From: Ariolimax columbianus
Taxonomy: Eukaryota; Mollusca; Gastropoda; Stylommatophora; Arionidae
Assembly (NCBI GenBank): GCA_036924085.1
Contig: JAVGWX010000004.1
Coordinates: 9,191,916 to 9,255,915 of the forward strand
Direction of reading: 5' to 3'
Length of the DNA: 64,000 nt
Made by a program: the position numbers and the translations under genes. The notes beneath the pieces were generated by a model. It worked only from the letters and a program-made list of their open reading frames with translations, ran no database searches and was not told the DNA's origin. This document shows positions 23,045 to 32,865 of this stretch, piece by piece (position 1 is the first letter of the stretch; the number at the start of each line of letters is the position of its first letter).

Positions 23045-23955
23045 CAAGCAAGTCTTCTTCTTATCTTCTTCTTCGCACGCTGTCAGACGTCAACTTGAAT
23101 TTGTTCGAAGAAAGCAGCTGTCATCCTGAGGCTGTCGACACTGCCATAGAGCTTGTCTAGTGTTGCCACTGGTGATGGCCACATGTGCTTTCTCTGGTCC
23201 TCGTATGTCGGGCAGTTTTGCAGCAGATGTTCAGCGGTCATTTTCCCTGTGCCACAGGTGCATTCGTCAGTGCCACCTATCTTCAGTTTATTGAATAGAT
23301 GGTACCCCAGTCTGTTGTGGCCTGTGCGGAGTCTGAAGACCACGACTTCTCTCTTCTGTTCAGCTGGTAGTAGGTATCATTTTTTTGTATAGCCAGTATG
23401 TTCTGTTTCCCATTTGGCCATGTATCTGGCCCTAATAAACCTTTTGGACTCTTCGTATGTTACACTAGAATCTGGTTGTGGTAGGCTTGCACCTTCTTTT
23501 GCCAGTCCGTCTGCCTCCTCGTTGCCTTGGATGTTACAGTGGGATGGAACCCACTGTAACACTACTCTTTTTGGTGCGGACTGCTGGCATAGTTGACAGA
23601 GTACTGCTCTTAAATCATTAAGTTCAGTATTTTTCTGGCTTTTTTGTGCTGTAGCCACGGCCAGTGCATCTGTAAACAGGACTTTCTGGCTTCCATTGCT
23701 TTCACCTGTCAGCATTGCTTCTACTGCAGCCTTCAGTGCCTCTGCCTCTGCTCTGAAATTGCTTGAGAATTTTCCAGTTGCCACTGACAGTGTTATTTTT
23801 CTACCATTTGGTAGGCTCAGGAATACCCCTGCCCCTCCATTCTGTGTTGTGTTTGTTACAGAACCGTCGGCGTATGCATGGGTCCAGTCCATACTTGGGT
23901 AGTTTTCCACAATGTACCTCAGGGTTATGTCTCTCCTTTCTGAACAAGCAAGTCT
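23045..23955 (-). mobile_element. RNase H LINE (I/Nimb-like), 5'-truncated, 11-bp target-site duplication
   Basis: The insert 23056-23944 lies on the minus strand and is flanked by CAAGCAAGTCT at 23045-23055 and 23945-23955. It begins inside the RT-RNase H linker and ends in a (GAA)n-type 3' tail, seen here as TTCTTCTT at 23056-23080. It belongs to a subfamily whose 3' end reads GTTGACGTCTGACAGCGTGC (minus), shared with the fragment at 37899-38122. Confidence 0.9.
23083..23935 (-). pseudogene. LINE RNase H domain plus C-terminal zinc-knuckle-like region, one frameshift
   Basis: The minus-strand protein shows RNase HI motifs: HAYADGSV (first Asp), NFRAEAEALKAAV (Glu), LFTDALAVATA (Asp), then WVPSHCNIQGNEEADGLAKE (His and last Asp). 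It continues to LRTGHNRLGYHLF and CTCGTGKMTAEHLLQNCP, a Cys/His-rich tail common in I-group LINEs. Near 23375 an A run has one extra base and shifts the frame from 23377-23991 into 23083-23343, so the copy is inactive. All four RNase H acidic residues are kept. Confidence 0.9.
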
Positions 23956-24452
23956 GAAACAAAACAAATCATTTGTGGACCAGGAAGTCACAGTTCACAT
24001 TCTTGTAAAGAATCACCTGAATGGAATTCAAGCCTGTTCCTCGTCATCGTTGATAATTAAAGAGCCATTGACAGCTTGTGTAAGAACTAAGTCTGGAAAC
24101 AATTAAGACACTACATAACCCCAACAGAAGCACACCGGCATAATAAAGCCGACGCATGCCGACATGTCGTGTAACTTTGCACAACTGACAACTCGCAGAA
24201 TTATTTAGCATTGAGACTGCGGTTCGCCAGGGCTGTCGTCTATAACCTTTCATATTGTAACTGTTCATTGATTGCGTTATGGAGTCACTAAAGTATATGA
24301 GATCAATGGAATCCAATGAATACTGTTTCAGCAGCAGAGAAATCTGCATCCTCCAGATTATTTAGCCCTCATGTCTCACAGTCAACTCCAAATGATGTAG
24401 AAAGCAGAAACAATAGACATTCAAAAACTCCAAGCAAGTAGAGAGAATGAAG

Positions 24453-25290
24453 GTCCAACCAGAGACTTGACCTCACCACATACCACACACTTCTCTTTGA
24501 GAGACTTGACCTCTCTAATGTAAAAGACTTGACCTCACCACGTTTGGTACACTCATCTAGTGTGAGAGACTTGACCTCATTACGTCCTGTACACTCCTCC
24601 AGTGTGAGAAACTTGACCTCACCACGTACGGTACACCCTTCTATTGTGAGAAACTTGACCTAACCACGTACGGTACACTCCTCTAGTGTGGGAGACTTGA
24701 CCTCACCATGTACGGTACCCTCCTCTAGTGTGAGAAACTTGACCTAACCACGTACGGTACACTCATCTAGTGTGGGAGACTTGACCTCACCATGTACGGT
24801 ACCCTCCTCTAGTGTGAGAAACTTGACCTAACCACGTACGGTACACTCATCTAATGTGAGAGACTTGAACTCACCACGTACCTCACACTCCTCTTTTAGA
24901 GACTTGACCTCACCCCGTACAGCAAACTCCTCTAGTGTAAAGGACTTGACCTCATCACGTACGGTACACTCCTCTAGTGTGAGAGACTTGACCTCACCAC
25001 GTCCCGCACACTCCTCTAGTGTGAGAGACGATCGCATTACGTCCCGCACACTCCTCTAGTATAAAAGACTTGACCTCACTACGTACTGTACACTCCTCTA
25101 GTGTAAAAGACTTGACCTCACCACGTACCGCACACTTCTCTAGTGTGAGAGACTTGACCTCGCCAGGTACGGTACACTCCTCTAGTGTAAAAGACTTGAC
25201 CTCACCACGTACCGCACACTTCTCTAGTGTGAGAGACTTGACCTCACCACGTACTGTACACTCTTCTAGTGTGAAAGACTTCATTTAGAG
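24453..25290. repeat. 42-bp minisatellite, about 19 copies
   Basis: The unit is about CACTCCTCTAGTGTGAGAGA followed by CTTGACCTCACCACGTACGG. Units carry scattered substitutions and a few short ones. Being 14 codons long, the array is open on both strands (SSVKDLTSPRTAHF on plus, TLEECTVRGEVKSF on minus), which gives false coding signals. Confidence 0.95.
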
Positions 25291-25399
25291 TAACTAGTAC
25301 TTCCTTTTCTTAAACCGTGACAGCTCTATTGTATTGTCTGTTAAGAATATTGGAAAGCAGTTTCAATACAACGAGTAACAATCAGTCTAATGAGCCAAA

Positions 25400-26335
25400 C
25401 CATTAAGATGCTGCCCAGAATTATATTTAGGAGAGAGTTAGACCTGAAAGCACAGGATGAACATACAATTTATTTTTTGACAATACAGCGAAACAGGAGA
25501 AGCAATATTCTGTTTGGGATTTTAGCAGACAAATATATAGAAGTATATTTAAAACACACATTTATTTGTAGCTTCCAGTCTACCAAAAGGTGTTTGACAC
25601 ATTGGAGCACTAGAAACAGTATAAGTCTAGAAAACAATGATGTGGAAGGGAAAGATACAAGAATACTCGGTGACCTAAACTGGGAGCAAACTAAAGATCT
25701 GGCAGGCATGACTCACCATGTATACATGTAAAACGAGGAGCGTGAAAAGGAAACGTGTGTCCAATGTGCCGACAGAGAAAAGGCCAGGATTGATTACCGG
25801 TGGAGCACCAATAAATGATCTCCGATATGCGGATGACACAGTTCTACTGGTTGAAAGGGAACAAGAATGACTTCAGTTGATGATTCAAGTCAAGAAGAAA
25901 AGTCAGGTGTATGGGTTGGGCATTAACACAATGAAAACAAAAACTATGATAATTAGCCAAATAGACTCGAAAGCTACTTTACATATAAAAGTTGACTGTC
26001 AAATGCTGAAACAGGTCAAGAGCTTCTCATATCTTGATAATATAATTTGTGTTTTTAAATGAGGAAAGAACATATGGATATCCAAATATGTTTGTAAATG
26101 AGGAAAAAACATATGGATATCCAAATATGTTTTTTGCCAAGATAGCCACACGTTGACATTCAGGCAAGTCACTCACAAATTGAAAATGAGAGTGTTGTGT
26201 GTTTTCGTCTTTACTGTATAACAGTGAAACATAGACAATGAGCAAATGATTATATAAGAGAGTTGGTATTCTTCAAAAATAGATATATAGAAGAATGGAT
26301 CTCATCTCATGGAAACAAATAAAAAGCAGATATGG
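25400..26335 (+). mobile_element. RTE-like LINE RT fragment, broken
   Basis: Plus-strand blocks in order: ADKYIEVYLKHTFICSFQST (decayed KAFD region), LENNDVEGKDTRILGDLNWE (usual LxxNDVDGKDxRILxNLYW), then at 25795-25850 INDLRYADDTVLL with the catalytic YADD kept, YGLGINTMKTKTMIIS, and MLKQVKSFSYL. YRRMDLISWK near 26290-26320 ends the recognisable part. It is a relative of the element at 16437-17320. Stops near 25730 and 25868 break the frame. A 41-bp duplication containing ACATATGGATATCCAAATAT lies at 26053-26135. Confidence 0.8.
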
Positions 26336-27289
26336 AAGTTTTTGATAAATGATGGCCACAAAGAGAAACGATGAACGAAATCAGACATTTTCGAAATCTT
26401 GCACCGTATGTGAAAGCAGTACGCACGGCTGGGCGATTCGGAGCAAGCAGTCCCCAGATGGCGACACCATTGAGGAAACTTCCCAGATAATTTCGTAGAA
26501 CCGTTGTATCGTTTCTTCTGTTGCCTTCCCCCAGGTCGAGTGCATGTCTGTCCTGAGCTCACCATTAAACATTTGCTTAGAGAGGCGCTCATCGGGCATG
26601 CTAACAACATGGCAATTCTATCTGGTATGTCCTCTATGTAGCCGCGTAAGGGTGCTAATAACTTCCCCTGCTGAGAGCTTCGGAGGTGGGCACTCCATCC
26701 TGCCAACCGATCCTAATCAGCTTGCTGAAGCATCTCGCATGGAATTGGCTAAGTTTCCTGGCATGTCTAATATAAACTGTCGATGTTTCGCAACTTTATA
26801 GAAGGGTGGTTCATATCACAGCACGATAGACCCTAATCTTGGCAATCATGTTGTTGGTCTTATAATCAATATTCGCTTCTCTGATGAGGTTACCACCAAG
26901 GTAGATAAAGCTATCAACTCCTTGTAAATGTTGAGGCAGTAGAACGATGTTTGGTCCGTGGTATGGCTTCCCATGAGCAAGTAGAAACCTTCCTTCCCAT
27001 TTCTTTGTGTTGACGGTGAGACCAAAGTTAGTGTACGCAGCTGAAAACTTATTCATAGCTGTCTACATGTAATGTTCTGACACGTCAATGGCGCAGTCAT
27101 AGTTAAAATGATATCTAAGTTGGTTACTTGTTTCATCTTTAGGCGCCTCAAATTGAATAGCCTATCATCCATCCGTTCTGTATTTGATGTATATGGCAGA
27201 GCCACATCTATTTTTCAGCATCAGAAAGCATGGCAGCAAAAACATGTTGACGAGCGTTGAGGCCCGTAACCCTGTTTAACTCCGCTTAT

Positions 27290-27607
27290 GACTGGGACAC
27301 CTACAGCCAGTTGAGTACACGAGCCGACATGTCATCGTAAGATACTGGGACAACTACAGCCAGTTGAGTACACGAGCCGACATGTCATCGTAAGACACTG
27401 GGACAACTACAGCCAGTTGAGTACACGAGCCGACATGTCATCGTAAGACACTGGGACAACTACAGCCAGCTGAGTACACGAGCCGACATGTCATCGTAAG
27501 ACACTGGGACAACTACAGCCAGTTGAGTACACGAGCCGACATGTCCTCGTAAGACACTGGGACAACTACAGTCAGTTGAGTACACGAGCCGACATGCCGT
27601 CGTAAAA
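27290..27607. repeat. 53-bp minisatellite, 6 copies, inside a LINE RT domain
   Basis: The unit is CACTGGGACAACTACAGCCA followed by GTTGAGTACACGAGCCGACA and TGTCATCGTAAGA (53 bp). Read on the minus strand it encodes YDDMSARVLSWL, the LINE motif normally written FHDGMxARVL. On the plus-strand right the host LINE gives FYDGMSARVLN, and on the left VPVISGVKQG continues the same RT block. So one short RT segment has been amplified in place. Confidence 0.9.
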
Positions 27608-28111
27608 CTAGAGGGCAACTGTTTTAGATTTTTTGGTGCAACCAAATTTCCCGAATTTTCCAGATATTACCTCTGTTGACAGCGTCTTATGGCTTGATGG
27701 ATCAAGAAAAGTCTTATACAAACCACGCTGCTGTACCTGACATTTCTCCTGAATTTGACGATCTATAAATATCATGTCAGCCATCCCGTGACCAGCTCGC
27801 AAACCACACAGACACTCGGAGAGTTGCTCCTGACCGATACGAATAGTTATTGAGCCATTCCCAGCCAGAATTTTGTCAGCGATTTACGGGGTAGGCGGGG
27901 AGGAGGGATTTCCTTGTTGCTATCACATGATTGACGATTATCCGTGTACGTGTGGACAATGGTGGTATCTTCCACGTCCTGCAGTATGTGATCTGCCTCC
28001 CAAATTGAGCGAAAGATGGCTGTTAGATTGTGTAGCAGCACGAGGCCTTCTGCTTTATGAACCCCAGCAGGGATGGCATTTCTTCTTCTTCTTCTTCTTC
28101 TGCGTACGCAG

Positions 28112-29040
28112 TCAGACAGTAACCATACTTTTTTCGAAAAATGCGGCGGTCATCCTAAGGCTGTCGTCACTGCCATAGAGCTTGTCTTGCAGTTCCACTG
28201 GTGATGGCCACATCTGCTCTCTCTGATCCTCGTATGTCGGGCATTTCTGCAGCAGATGTTCAGCGGTCATTTTACCAGTACCGCACGGGCATTCGTCGGT
28301 ACACCCTATCTTCAATTTGTTGAATAGGTGGTACCTCAGTCTATTGTGGCCAGTGCGAAGTCTGAAGACAACGACCTGCTCTCTTCGGTTCAACTGGTAA
28401 TAGGCATCGTTTTTGGTGTAACCAATATGTTCGGTTTCCCATTTGGTCATGTATCTGGCTTTGATAAGCCGTTTTGACTCTTCGTACGTCATACTGGTAT
28501 CTGTTTGTGGTAGTCTTGCACCTTCTTTTGCCAGTCTGTCTGCCTCCTCGTTGCCTTGGATGTTGCAGTGGGATGGAACCCACTGTACCACTACCCTTTT
28601 TGGTGCGGACTGCTGGCACAGTTTGCAGAGTGCTGCTCTTAAGTCATTAAGCTCAGTGTTTTTCTGGCTTTTTAGCGCTGTGACTACGGCGAGAGCATCT
28701 GTAAGCAGGACTATATGGCTTTCATTTTCACTGTGTGTCACCATTTCTTCCACTGCCGCCCTCAGTGCCTCTGCCTCCGCTCTGAAATTGCTTGTGTACT
28801 TACCAGTGGCGAATGACAGTGTTATTTTTCTGCCATTTGGTAGGTCCAGGAATGCTGCTGCCCCTCCGTTCTGTGTTGTGTTTGTTACAGAACCGTCGGT
28901 GTATGCATGGGTCCAGTCCATGCTTGGGTAGCTTTTCGTTATGAAGCTTAGGGTAGTATCTCTCCTTTCTTTTTCAGTCTGGCAGTTTTTGTTTTCAATG
29001 CCTGGTATATTTTCTACCACCTCTGGAAATATATCCTGCT
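28112..29040 (-). pseudogene. I/Nimb-like LINE RNase H and Cys-rich C-terminus
   Basis: This frame follows the RT after a frameshift. RNase HI catalytic set: THAYTDGSV, NFRAEAEALRAAVE, VLLTDALAVVTA and GNEEADRLAKEG give D-E-D-D, with WVPSHCNIQ supplying the usual His. The C-terminal part has FRLRTGHNRLRYHLFNKLKI and CTDECPCGTGKMTAEHLLQK, a CxxxCxC...H...C-type knuckle. It ends MTAAFFEKSMVTV and a stop about 30 bp before the GAA tail. No stop interrupts it, so the insertion is fairly young. RNase H would act on the RNA-DNA hybrid in target-primed reverse transcription. Confidence 0.93.
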
Positions 29041-30431
29041 CCAGGTAGGTTTTCGTACAGTAGTGATGGGTTTTGGTGTTGTTAGTGCGTTTATGGGATC
29101 TTCGTACATCTTTGCTTTGGCTATTTCTGCAAAGTTTCTCCGCTTTAGTTTCCCATTTCCCAAATTGTTTAGTCTCTGGTGCATTGGATGGTCGGTCAGT
29201 CTTCGGAGCTTCTCTGACTGCAGCTGGGCTCTGCAGTCTCTTCTATCGGTCATGGATTGCAGTTTTGTAATCTTTTCAAGTTCTACAATTGGCGTTGACT
29301 TCATGCCACCTGTTATAATTCTCATGGCTTGGTTTTGAAGTTTGCTAACTTTATCGAAGTTCGCCTTCGCTGCTGTTGTCCATGCCGCAATGCCATACTC
29401 GAGAACTGGTCTCACTCTTCCAGTGTACAGTTTCTTTAGTATGTTTTCGTCTGCTCCCCAGCTTGTGCCAGCAAGTTTCCTCATGATTGCCATTCTTTCT
29501 CTGGCTTTCATTCGGTTTCTCTCAATCTGACTTTTCCATGTCATGCGCCGATCAAATGTGACTCCCAGATAGGTTGGGTTGTCGTTTGGCTGCAGGAATT
29601 TGCCATTTAGACTTAATTTGGTACTTTGGGGTTTTAATGAAAGCGAGAATATTGTGCATGTGGTTTTCTCCTCGTTTATTTTGACCAGCCATGAGTTCGC
29701 CCACTCTTCCAGCGATGTTAGGGCCGTCTGCATCCGATTTCTTGCTATGTTGAGATTCTTTTCAGAGGTCCACATAGTCAGATCGTCTGCAAACATTGAG
29801 CTATGGACTCTTCTTGGTATATTCTCTGTAATATCGTTTATATATACCAGGAAGAGTGTGGGTGACAGTACTCCCCCTTGGGGTACTCCCTGCTCGAGTG
29901 TCACCTTTTTGCTCATCTGCCCTTGTACTTGGACTCTGACCGTTCTTTGTTTGAGGTAGTGGTTGATCCACTTGTACATCTTCCCACAAACATCACTTCT
30001 TCTTAGCTTGACTCTAAGTCCATCTTTCCAGACTTTGTCAAATGCCTTTTCCAGATCCACCCAAACAGCTACTGTGTGTTTCTGTGCCTGGTAGGCATCT
30101 TCTATCTCCTGGGCTATGAGGATGACCTGGTCCTCAGTGGATCTGTGCTGTCTAAAGCCGGCTTGCTGTGGAATTAGTATTCGTTTTTCTTCCAGATACC
30201 ACATCAGTCTGGTGTTTATCATCCGTTCCATCAGCTTGCCGACACAGCTCAGTAGGCTCATGGGCCTGTATCCATTTGGATCTGTTTTGTCCTTTCCTGT
30301 TTTTGGTACTGGTACCAGTACTGCGTCTTTCCATGCCTGTGGTACAATTCCCCTTTTCCAGCTGTGGTTCAGGACCGATAGCAGTTTCCTCTTCGCTGTT
30401 TGGCCCAGCCCCATCAGCATTTCGTTTGTTA
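29014..30431 (-). pseudogene. I/Nimb-like LINE reverse transcriptase, 5'-truncated ORF
   Basis: A long open frame on the minus strand. From its N-side it has TNEMLMGLGQTAKRKLLSVL, KDAVLVPVPKTGKDKTDPNG, YRPMSLLSCVGKLMERMI, QAGFRQHRSTEDQVILIAQE, WVDLEKAFDKVW (first catalytic Asp), GVPQGGVLSPTLFLVYINDI and SMFADDLTMW (catalytic Asp pair), then the thumb with YLGVTFDRRMTW and VRPVLEYGIAAW. The apparent start Met at 30468 belongs to the host LINE, so the first about 13 residues of the open frame are a chance fusion. Near 29060 a frameshift separates RT from the RNase H frame, where KTYLEQDIFPEVVENIPGIE should follow. The RT itself has no internal stop. Confidence 0.93.
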
Positions 30432-31285
30432 GGATGGCATTTGAACCAGGAGCTTTGCCATTGGACATTAAGCTGATTGCTTTTATGACCTCGTCTGGAC
30501 TGGTCGGGACATTGAGCGTGCAGATTGATAGCAGCTTAGGGTATTGGTGTCATGCAGTGGGTAGCAGCTTGAGGTATTGGTGTTATAGCAAGTTCGACGG
30601 TGGTGGACGGACAGTTTATTAATAAAATTGAAGCACTCTGCCGAAAATGGACTCTGTCAGTCAGCAGTGCTGTGCCATCGGTATTGAGCATAGGAGAGGA
30701 ATAATTGGACCTGGGAAAGTAGAATGCTTTCGTGGCATCGTCAAACTGCTTCAAGTCATTGGTGCTTGTGTACCACTGGACTTCATTGGTATTGCTGTCG
30801 AGCGAGGCATCAATCATAGTCCTGAGCTGGGTCTGGGCAACCTTGCGAATATTGATCAAGACTAACTATTTGGATGAGGACGGGGTGGGTGCGTCGCCTT
30901 GGTGGAGTCTTAACGTGCGATTTTTTAATCCAGCAGAGTCTCAATAGCCTCATAACACATTTTGCCATTTAGAGATCTTCACAGGTTTGCGGCCCTAATG
31001 TCGCCTGAGTCCTATGTAGAGGTTAAACATTATCACAATGAGCCACTGTTCTGTCCAGTACGCTGCATCACACATAACCATTGTCAATCGCACATCTCAT
31101 ATGCCTCCTTCTGGTAAGAACATAATCAATTAGAGGACACTGCTTAGAATGAAGACACATCCACTCCGCCTTGTTTTCGAAAGGTGACGGAAAGATCGAG
31201 AGTGGCACATACTCAACAGGAACAGTCCATTTGCTACTACATGTGTCTGTGCCATGCATCCCAAGTACTCCTTACCAGTGGGTCC

Positions 31286-31357
31286 CTACTCTAGCATTGG
31301 GCCCCAACTCTATCATTGGGCCCCTACTCTAGCTTTGGGCCCCTTTCTCTAGCATTC
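31286..31357. repeat. 20-bp tandem repeat inside the LINE endonuclease motif, about 4 copies
   Basis: CTACTCTAGCATTGGGCCCC-type units repeat at about 20-bp steps. On the minus strand the unit encodes NARVG, part of the endonuclease DFNARVG motif. The leftmost host copy (minus direction) reads DLNAR and the last flows into GTHW-GVLGMHG. A catalytic motif of the LINE has thus been repeated in tandem. Confidence 0.75.
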
Positions 31358-31463
31358 AAGTCACTAAGGCTTCTCGGACTTCGGAACCAACTAGACGAGG
31401 TGATGTAACTCCAGCTAGGATGAATCTTTGATCGTTGTTAGCTATTGTAGGGACAAGGGTGTC

Positions 31464-31768
31464 AAGACAAGAGCAAGCTTTAGCTTTGCCCTGCTGTTAA
31501 CTTGGTAAGCTACATGGTCCCAGTGGTAGAACGCAGTCAAGACAAGGGCAAGCTTTAGCTTTGCCCTGCTGTTAACTTGGTAAGCTACATGGTCCCAGTG
31601 GTAGAACGCAGTCAAGACAAGGGCAAGCTTTAGCTTTGCCCTGCTGTTAACTTGGTAAGCTACATGGTCCCAGTGGTAGAACGCAGTCAAGACAAGGGCA
31701 AGCTTTAGCTTTGCCCTGCTGTTAACTTGGTAAGCTACATGGTCCCAGTGGTAGAACGCAGTCAAGAC
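31464..31768. repeat. 75-bp minisatellite, 4 copies
   Basis: Four nearly identical 75-bp units containing GGGCAAGCTTTAGCTTTGCC and TGTTAACTTGGTAAGCTACA. The first is part of an imperfect palindrome with GGGCAA/TTGCCC arms. 75 bp is 25 codons, so the minus strand is open (VLTAFYHWDHVAYQVNSRAK). Confidence 0.95.
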
Positions 31769-32128
31769 GAATGTAGACATCCTGTTATGTTGACAGTGTC
31801 GGTTTTGATGTGGCTTGTGAATGTTCACACGGGCCCTGTCCAGTTAGCTAGATGCCCAAGGCACATCGCTTACACGATAAGTGATGCCCTTTCCGACTTC
31901 TTGGGGTTACGGGAGAGACAAAACAAAGATTGGAAGAAATTGGTGGTATACCGACACCGGAGTTTTCTAAACCATTATAATGACCTTAAGTTAAGCAAAT
32001 GATGCAGATTTTAAGTCAGGGTTTACTCCCGAAACGATTTCTATGAACAGGTAACTAGCAAAGCAGCGGGGATGTGGTTACATACTAATTATAAATAGTT
32101 CTCTGTTGAGGTCCTAATACATGCTGTT
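31769..32128. other. Mostly unassigned; possible CR1 3' end near 31955-31998
   Basis: TTTTCTAAACCATTATAATGACCTTAAGTTAAG, described by position 31963-31996, resembles the CR1 3' terminus seen at 3165-3205 and 22620-22655. No other feature is seen. Confidence 0.35.
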
Positions 32129-32669
32129 ACTGCAATACAAATAAATCTGGCAAAGATGGCGCCGTAACTGGCTGCGAGTCTACATTTCTCTACTGTTTTG
32201 GATCATTATGGATGCCGCCAGACCACGGATTTGCCTGGAATTCACACTACTCGACGACTTACACTTGTGTTCACGGATACGTGGAGTTGTTTTCCGTCTG
32301 GACTTGTTATTTCGTTCTTTTTTTGTGATTTCTTCCATCCGTTTATCCTGGTCTGGACGCCGGATGAATGGCGCTACGCTTAAACTAGTTATACCTGTGT
32401 CGTATCTCACGGGTTAGTTCTGCCGGTTCACCTTCACGAATTTGGCGTGTGGGAATTTTAGATGCTACTATGATGAACTGAATACAGCTGGGGAGAGATG
32501 CCAGACTCACTCACACGCTGAGTGTTGTCCATACGACCTCTTGTGGTTATCGAAAAGGCACGACAAACTGCGTTAGATGCCTTCCCACCTTTCTACCCTG
32601 CGGGTTACATGTTTACGGAAAGGCTTCGGTGGTAACCCTGTAGCAAAAAAAAAACTGCAATACAAATAA
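32129..32669 (+). mobile_element. A-tailed retroposon of about 509 bp with perfect 16-bp target-site duplication
   Basis: ACTGCAATACAAATAA is present at 32129-32144 and 32654-32669. Between them lies an element starting ATCTGGCAAAGATGGCGCCG and ending in a run of A at about 32645-32653. Poly(A) plus a long TSD point to an L1-type mobilisation machinery, unlike the GAA-tailed and TTAAG-tailed elements nearby. It encodes no protein family that I recognise. The 5' GATGGCG context is typical of LINE 5' UTRs, so it may be an internally deleted L1-like element or a SINE. Confidence 0.8.
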
Positions 32670-32689
32670 TTCCTGACGAAAAAGTGCAG

Positions 32690-32865
32690 ACTGCAATGAG
32701 AAACAACCGTAAACAAAGCTATAAGTGAAAGGATAAGATCAAGAGATGGACAGGGAAAAGCCTGGCAGATTGTACCATTAAAACAATAACCAGAAAACGT
32801 TGAGGATCAATTGCAGCTGACCTTCGCGGTGGAGATAGCATTTGAAATGAAATGCAAGTAAACCT
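32690..32865 (+). mobile_element. RTE-like LINE 3'-terminal fragment
   Basis: GCCTGGCAGATTGTACCATT and GAGGATCAATTGCAGCTGAC line up with the last 130 bp of the element at 16437-17320 (GCCTGTCAGATTGTACCATT, GGAGATCAATTGCAGCCGAC). It is a 5'-truncated, diverged second copy of that family. Confidence 0.8.

Larger units (their letters stand above)
22660..24400 (+). mobile_element. Old LINE (EN-RT linker and RT), split by an RNase H LINE at 23056-23944
   Basis: The left part reads TRATKAKADEDCTEINKEVK, IKKAISLLKNGKAAG and, ending at 23055, KLRDDQAS. The right part resumes at 23945 and continues the same RT block: LKQNKSFVDQEVTVHIL, then decayed FKKAFDSL-like and VRQGC (near 24222) blocks. Joining the two halves at the target duplication restores continuity of the RT motif usually written LRDEQAGFRxxRSCxDQ. 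The host element has many stops and is much older than the insert. Confidence 0.8.
28071..30442 (-). mobile_element. RNase H LINE (I/Nimb-like), 2.35 kb, 11-bp target-site duplication
   Basis: The insert 28082-30431 on the minus strand is flanked by GGATGGCATTT at 28071-28081 and 30432-30442. It starts within the RT fingers (5'-truncated; no endonuclease) and ends in (GAAGAA)n, seen as TTCTTC repeats at 28082-28102. It landed in the RT gene of the older LINE at 26381-31440. It is the longest copy of this family here and the best source for its RT and RNase H. Confidence 0.95.
26381..31440 (-). mobile_element. Old endonuclease-RT LINE, near full ORF2, split by an RNase H LINE
   Basis: On the minus strand the domains run in order. 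The endonuclease is at about 31440-30900 (VPKSEKP, DLNARV-like motif, PLIDYVLTRRR). The linker is at 30870-30540 (TNDLKQFDDATKAFYFPRSN). The start of the RT is at 30530-30432 (VIKAISLMSNGKAPGSNAI). After the insert it resumes at 28081 as PAGVHKAEGLVLLHNL, then LPRKSLTKFWLG, CGLRAGHGMADMIFIDRQ (usual CGFRAGRGTADMIF), a 53-bp array, ISGVKQG near 27270, YTNFGLTVNTKK near 27010 and FIYLGGNLIREANID near 26900. It ends with MPDERLSKQMFNGEL near 26590. Many stops; inactive. Confidence 0.85.

Noticed and set aside
30152..30622. Plus-strand open frames across the RNase H LINE, and similar frames at 28443-29959
   Set aside because: They are shadows of the minus-strand RT and RNase H coding sequence; only the minus-strand translations show RT and RNase H motifs.
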